Part shown: positions 5,047 through 6,151 of the stretch, piece by piece | Position numbering within the stretch: the stretch's first letter is position 1 | Layout: each line of letters starts with the position of its first letter | From: Oscillospiraceae bacterium | Lineage (GTDB): Bacteria; Bacillota_A; Clostridia; Oscillospirales; Oscillospiraceae | DNA: 6,151 nt | NCBI GenBank assembly: GCA_017396725.1 | Contig: JAFQLA010000194.1 | Span: 1-6,151 of the forward strand | Reading direction: 5' to 3' | The notes under the pieces: generated by a model | What the model saw: only the letters and a program-made list of their open reading frames with translations | What the model was told of the DNA's origin: nothing | Database searches by the model: none | Position numbers and translations under genes: made by a program

Positions 5047-5663
5047 ATTGGCGCATTTCATTTGAAAAGGATACGATACCGCGCTGTGCCGCATTGATTT
5101 TGGGAAGCGCGGTGCTGGCTTTTGGCCTTTATGAGGTGCATGCCGTTTCAGGCGTGACCGAAGGAGGCGTATTGGGCCTTACACTGCTGCTGGATCGCTG
5201 GCTGCGGATATCCCCTGCGATCTCGGGCTTTGTATTAAACCTTCTTTGCTATGCCTTTGGCTGGCGGACGCTGGGCAGGAAATTCCTTCTCTATTCGCTG
5301 GTATCTGCCGGCGGATTTTCTGCCTTTTACGGTATTTTGGAAAACTTCCGGCCGCTTTGGCCGCAGCTGGCGGAAAAACCGCTGCTGGCTGCTGTTGCGG
5401 GAGCGGTTTTTGTGGGCGTTGGCGTTGGGATCTGCGTGAGAGCAGGTGGAGCGCCCACGGGGGATGACGCTCTTGCCATGAGCCTTTCCCGCGTTCTGAA
5501 GACAAAAATACAGTATGTGTATCTTGCCTCCGACCTTACGGTACTGCTTTTATCTCTTACATACATCCCGTGGCGCCGCATCGGCTATTCGCTCTTGACG
5601 GTGATCCTGTCGGGGCAGATCATTGGATGGATACAGACAGTAAAAAAAGCTGACAAGGAATGA
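5043..5663 (+). CDS. YitT-family (DUF161) integral membrane protein, short form
   Basis: The 206-aa protein has about six hydrophobic segments (roughly 13-33, 38-50, 58-75, 80-98, 113-133, 156-196, the last probably two helices). Two glycine-rich family motifs are spaced as in the internal repeat of YitT proteins: SGVTEGGVLGLTLLL (36-50) and RAGGAPTGDDALAMSL (133-148). Typical YitT proteins carry a further cytoplasmic DUF2179 domain. This one stops right after the membrane part, so it resembles the short YczE/YyaS-like forms. Function in the family is unknown; transport is a common guess. The start codon overlaps the previous gene's stop (ATGA at 5043-5046). The last codons and the stop lie inside the terminator hairpin. 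Confidence 0.82.
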   Translation: MNWRISFEKDTIPRCAALILGSAVLAFGLYEVHAVSGVTEGGVLGLTLLLDRWLRISPAISGFVLNLLCYAFGWRTLGRKFLLYSLVSAGGFSAFYGILENFRPLWPQLAEKPLLAAVAGAVFVGVGVGICVRAGGAPTGDDALAMSLSRVLKTKIQYVYLASDLTVLLLSLTYIPWRRIGYSLLTVILSGQIIGWIQTVKKADKE

Positions 5664-5680
5664 TCCTTGTCAGCTTTTTT
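5643..5680. terminator. Bidirectional intrinsic terminator between convergent genes
   Basis: A perfect 12-bp core stem (5648-5659 with 5664-5675) encloses loop ATGA and is extended by A/T pairs. Six T residues follow on the plus strand (5675-5680), and seven on the minus strand (complement of 5642-5648). It ends the YitT-family unit from the left and the partial gene ending at 5690 from the right. The YitT-family stop codon TGA (5661-5663) is in the loop, so the left arm is coding sequence. Confidence 0.9.
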
Positions 5681-5689
5681 GTAAGCAAA

Positions 5690-6151
5690 TCAGAAGATAT
5701 AGGTATCTTCGTTATTCAGCCCGTCTGTGTGATAGGGAATGGCCTTGGTGAAACTGTTGCTGTCCAGCAGGGTTTTGAAAAGGCGCTTATCAAAATGCAC
5801 GGGATAGTCGAACTGGGTGGCCTTGCCGCTTTCCAGAAGTGCCGCGCCGTATGCGTGCGTGGGCTCAGAGGAGGTGATGACCACGGAACCGCTGTTGGCA
5901 AGGACATGCTCTACGATGCTGCGGGCATAGTCGGAGGAAAGCTGGGGATCGCTGATGAAGAGGAAACCCTTTGTCTCATCGCCCTTGAGGGGAGAAGCCA
6001 GGGTGACCATACGGCCGGGAGGGGATTTGTGCCAGAAGCGGCCCTCTGTACGCTGGAGCTCGGTGATGAGATGTTCATCCATGTAGCAGGGAGAATCGGG
6101 GAACTTGCGGTGCAGCCAGCGCAGAAGCTCTGCGCCGTAACCGTATTTAGG
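5690..6151 (-). CDS. C-terminal part of an uncharacterised protein, possibly MBL-fold hydrolase (5' end outside window)
   Basis: The reading frame is open from the right edge (first visible codon CCT at 6151-6149) to TGA at 5690-5692, giving 153 residues. The internal ATG at 6082 is not preceded by a good ribosome-binding site, and the frame stays open and protein-like upstream of it, so I treat this as the tail of a longer gene. The visible part is soluble, with no membrane segment. Stretches such as FPDSPCYMDEHL, SGSVVITSSEPTHAYGAALL (about residues 87-106 of the visible part) and KAIPYHTDG near the end recall the beta-CASP and C-terminal regions of metallo-beta-lactamase-fold nucleases. 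The metal-binding HxHxDH motif would be outside the window, so this is only a suggestion. It ends 9 bases from the shared terminator. Confidence 0.7.
   Translation of the reverse strand, partial: PKYGYGAELLRWLHRKFPDSPCYMDEHLITELQRTEGRFWHKSPPGRMVTLASPLKGDETKGFLFISDPQLSSDYARSIVEHVLANSGSVVITSSEPTHAYGAALLESGKATQFDYPVHFDKRLFKTLLDSNSFTKAIPYHTDGLNNEDTYIF

Overview
The window looks like chromosomal DNA from a spore-forming member of the Clostridia. The evidence is a spoVAD-spoVAE gene pair (dipicolinate handling in the spore), a well-matched forespore sigma-G promoter in front of it, strong Shine-Dalgarno sequences before most genes, and intrinsic terminators with T-runs. Base composition is roughly balanced, which fits gut-type Clostridia better than AT-rich Clostridium. 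I cannot name the species. I see no CRISPR array, insertion sequence, phage gene or integrase.

Layout, left to right. Positions 1-201 hold two leucine tRNA genes on the minus strand, CAG (cut by the window edge) and GAG, behind a near-consensus promoter at 233-261. Positions 300-2116 are a minus-strand operon: an AbrB/SpoVT-type regulator (1791-2024), then a PLP-dependent enzyme of the methionine gamma-lyase-like/'aluminium resistance' family (497-1780), ending in a terminator at 300-336. Its control region has a sigma-A-type promoter, a perfect 14-bp palindrome just upstream of the -35 box, and an inverted repeat in the leader. Positions 2138-3186 hold an AEC-family (auxin efflux carrier-like) permease gene with its own promoter and terminator. 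Positions 3194-4634 hold spoVAD and spoVAE behind the sigma-G promoter.

At 4605-4665 the sigma-G promoter (minus) lies back to back with a sigma-A-type promoter (plus). The plus-strand promoter drives two overlapping genes: a small unrecognised membrane protein (4699-5046) and a short YitT-family membrane protein (5043-5663). A bidirectional terminator at 5643-5680 separates these from the 3' part of a minus-strand gene that runs off the right edge (5690-6151). That gene may be a metallo-beta-lactamase-fold protein, but this is tentative.

Most of the window is ordinary core-genome content. The points most worth a second look are the absence of spoVAC next to spoVAD-spoVAE, the compact divergent sigma-G/sigma-A promoter region, and the two dyad-symmetry elements around the promoter of the AbrB-like gene. 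I do not see convincing evidence for a wholly new system.
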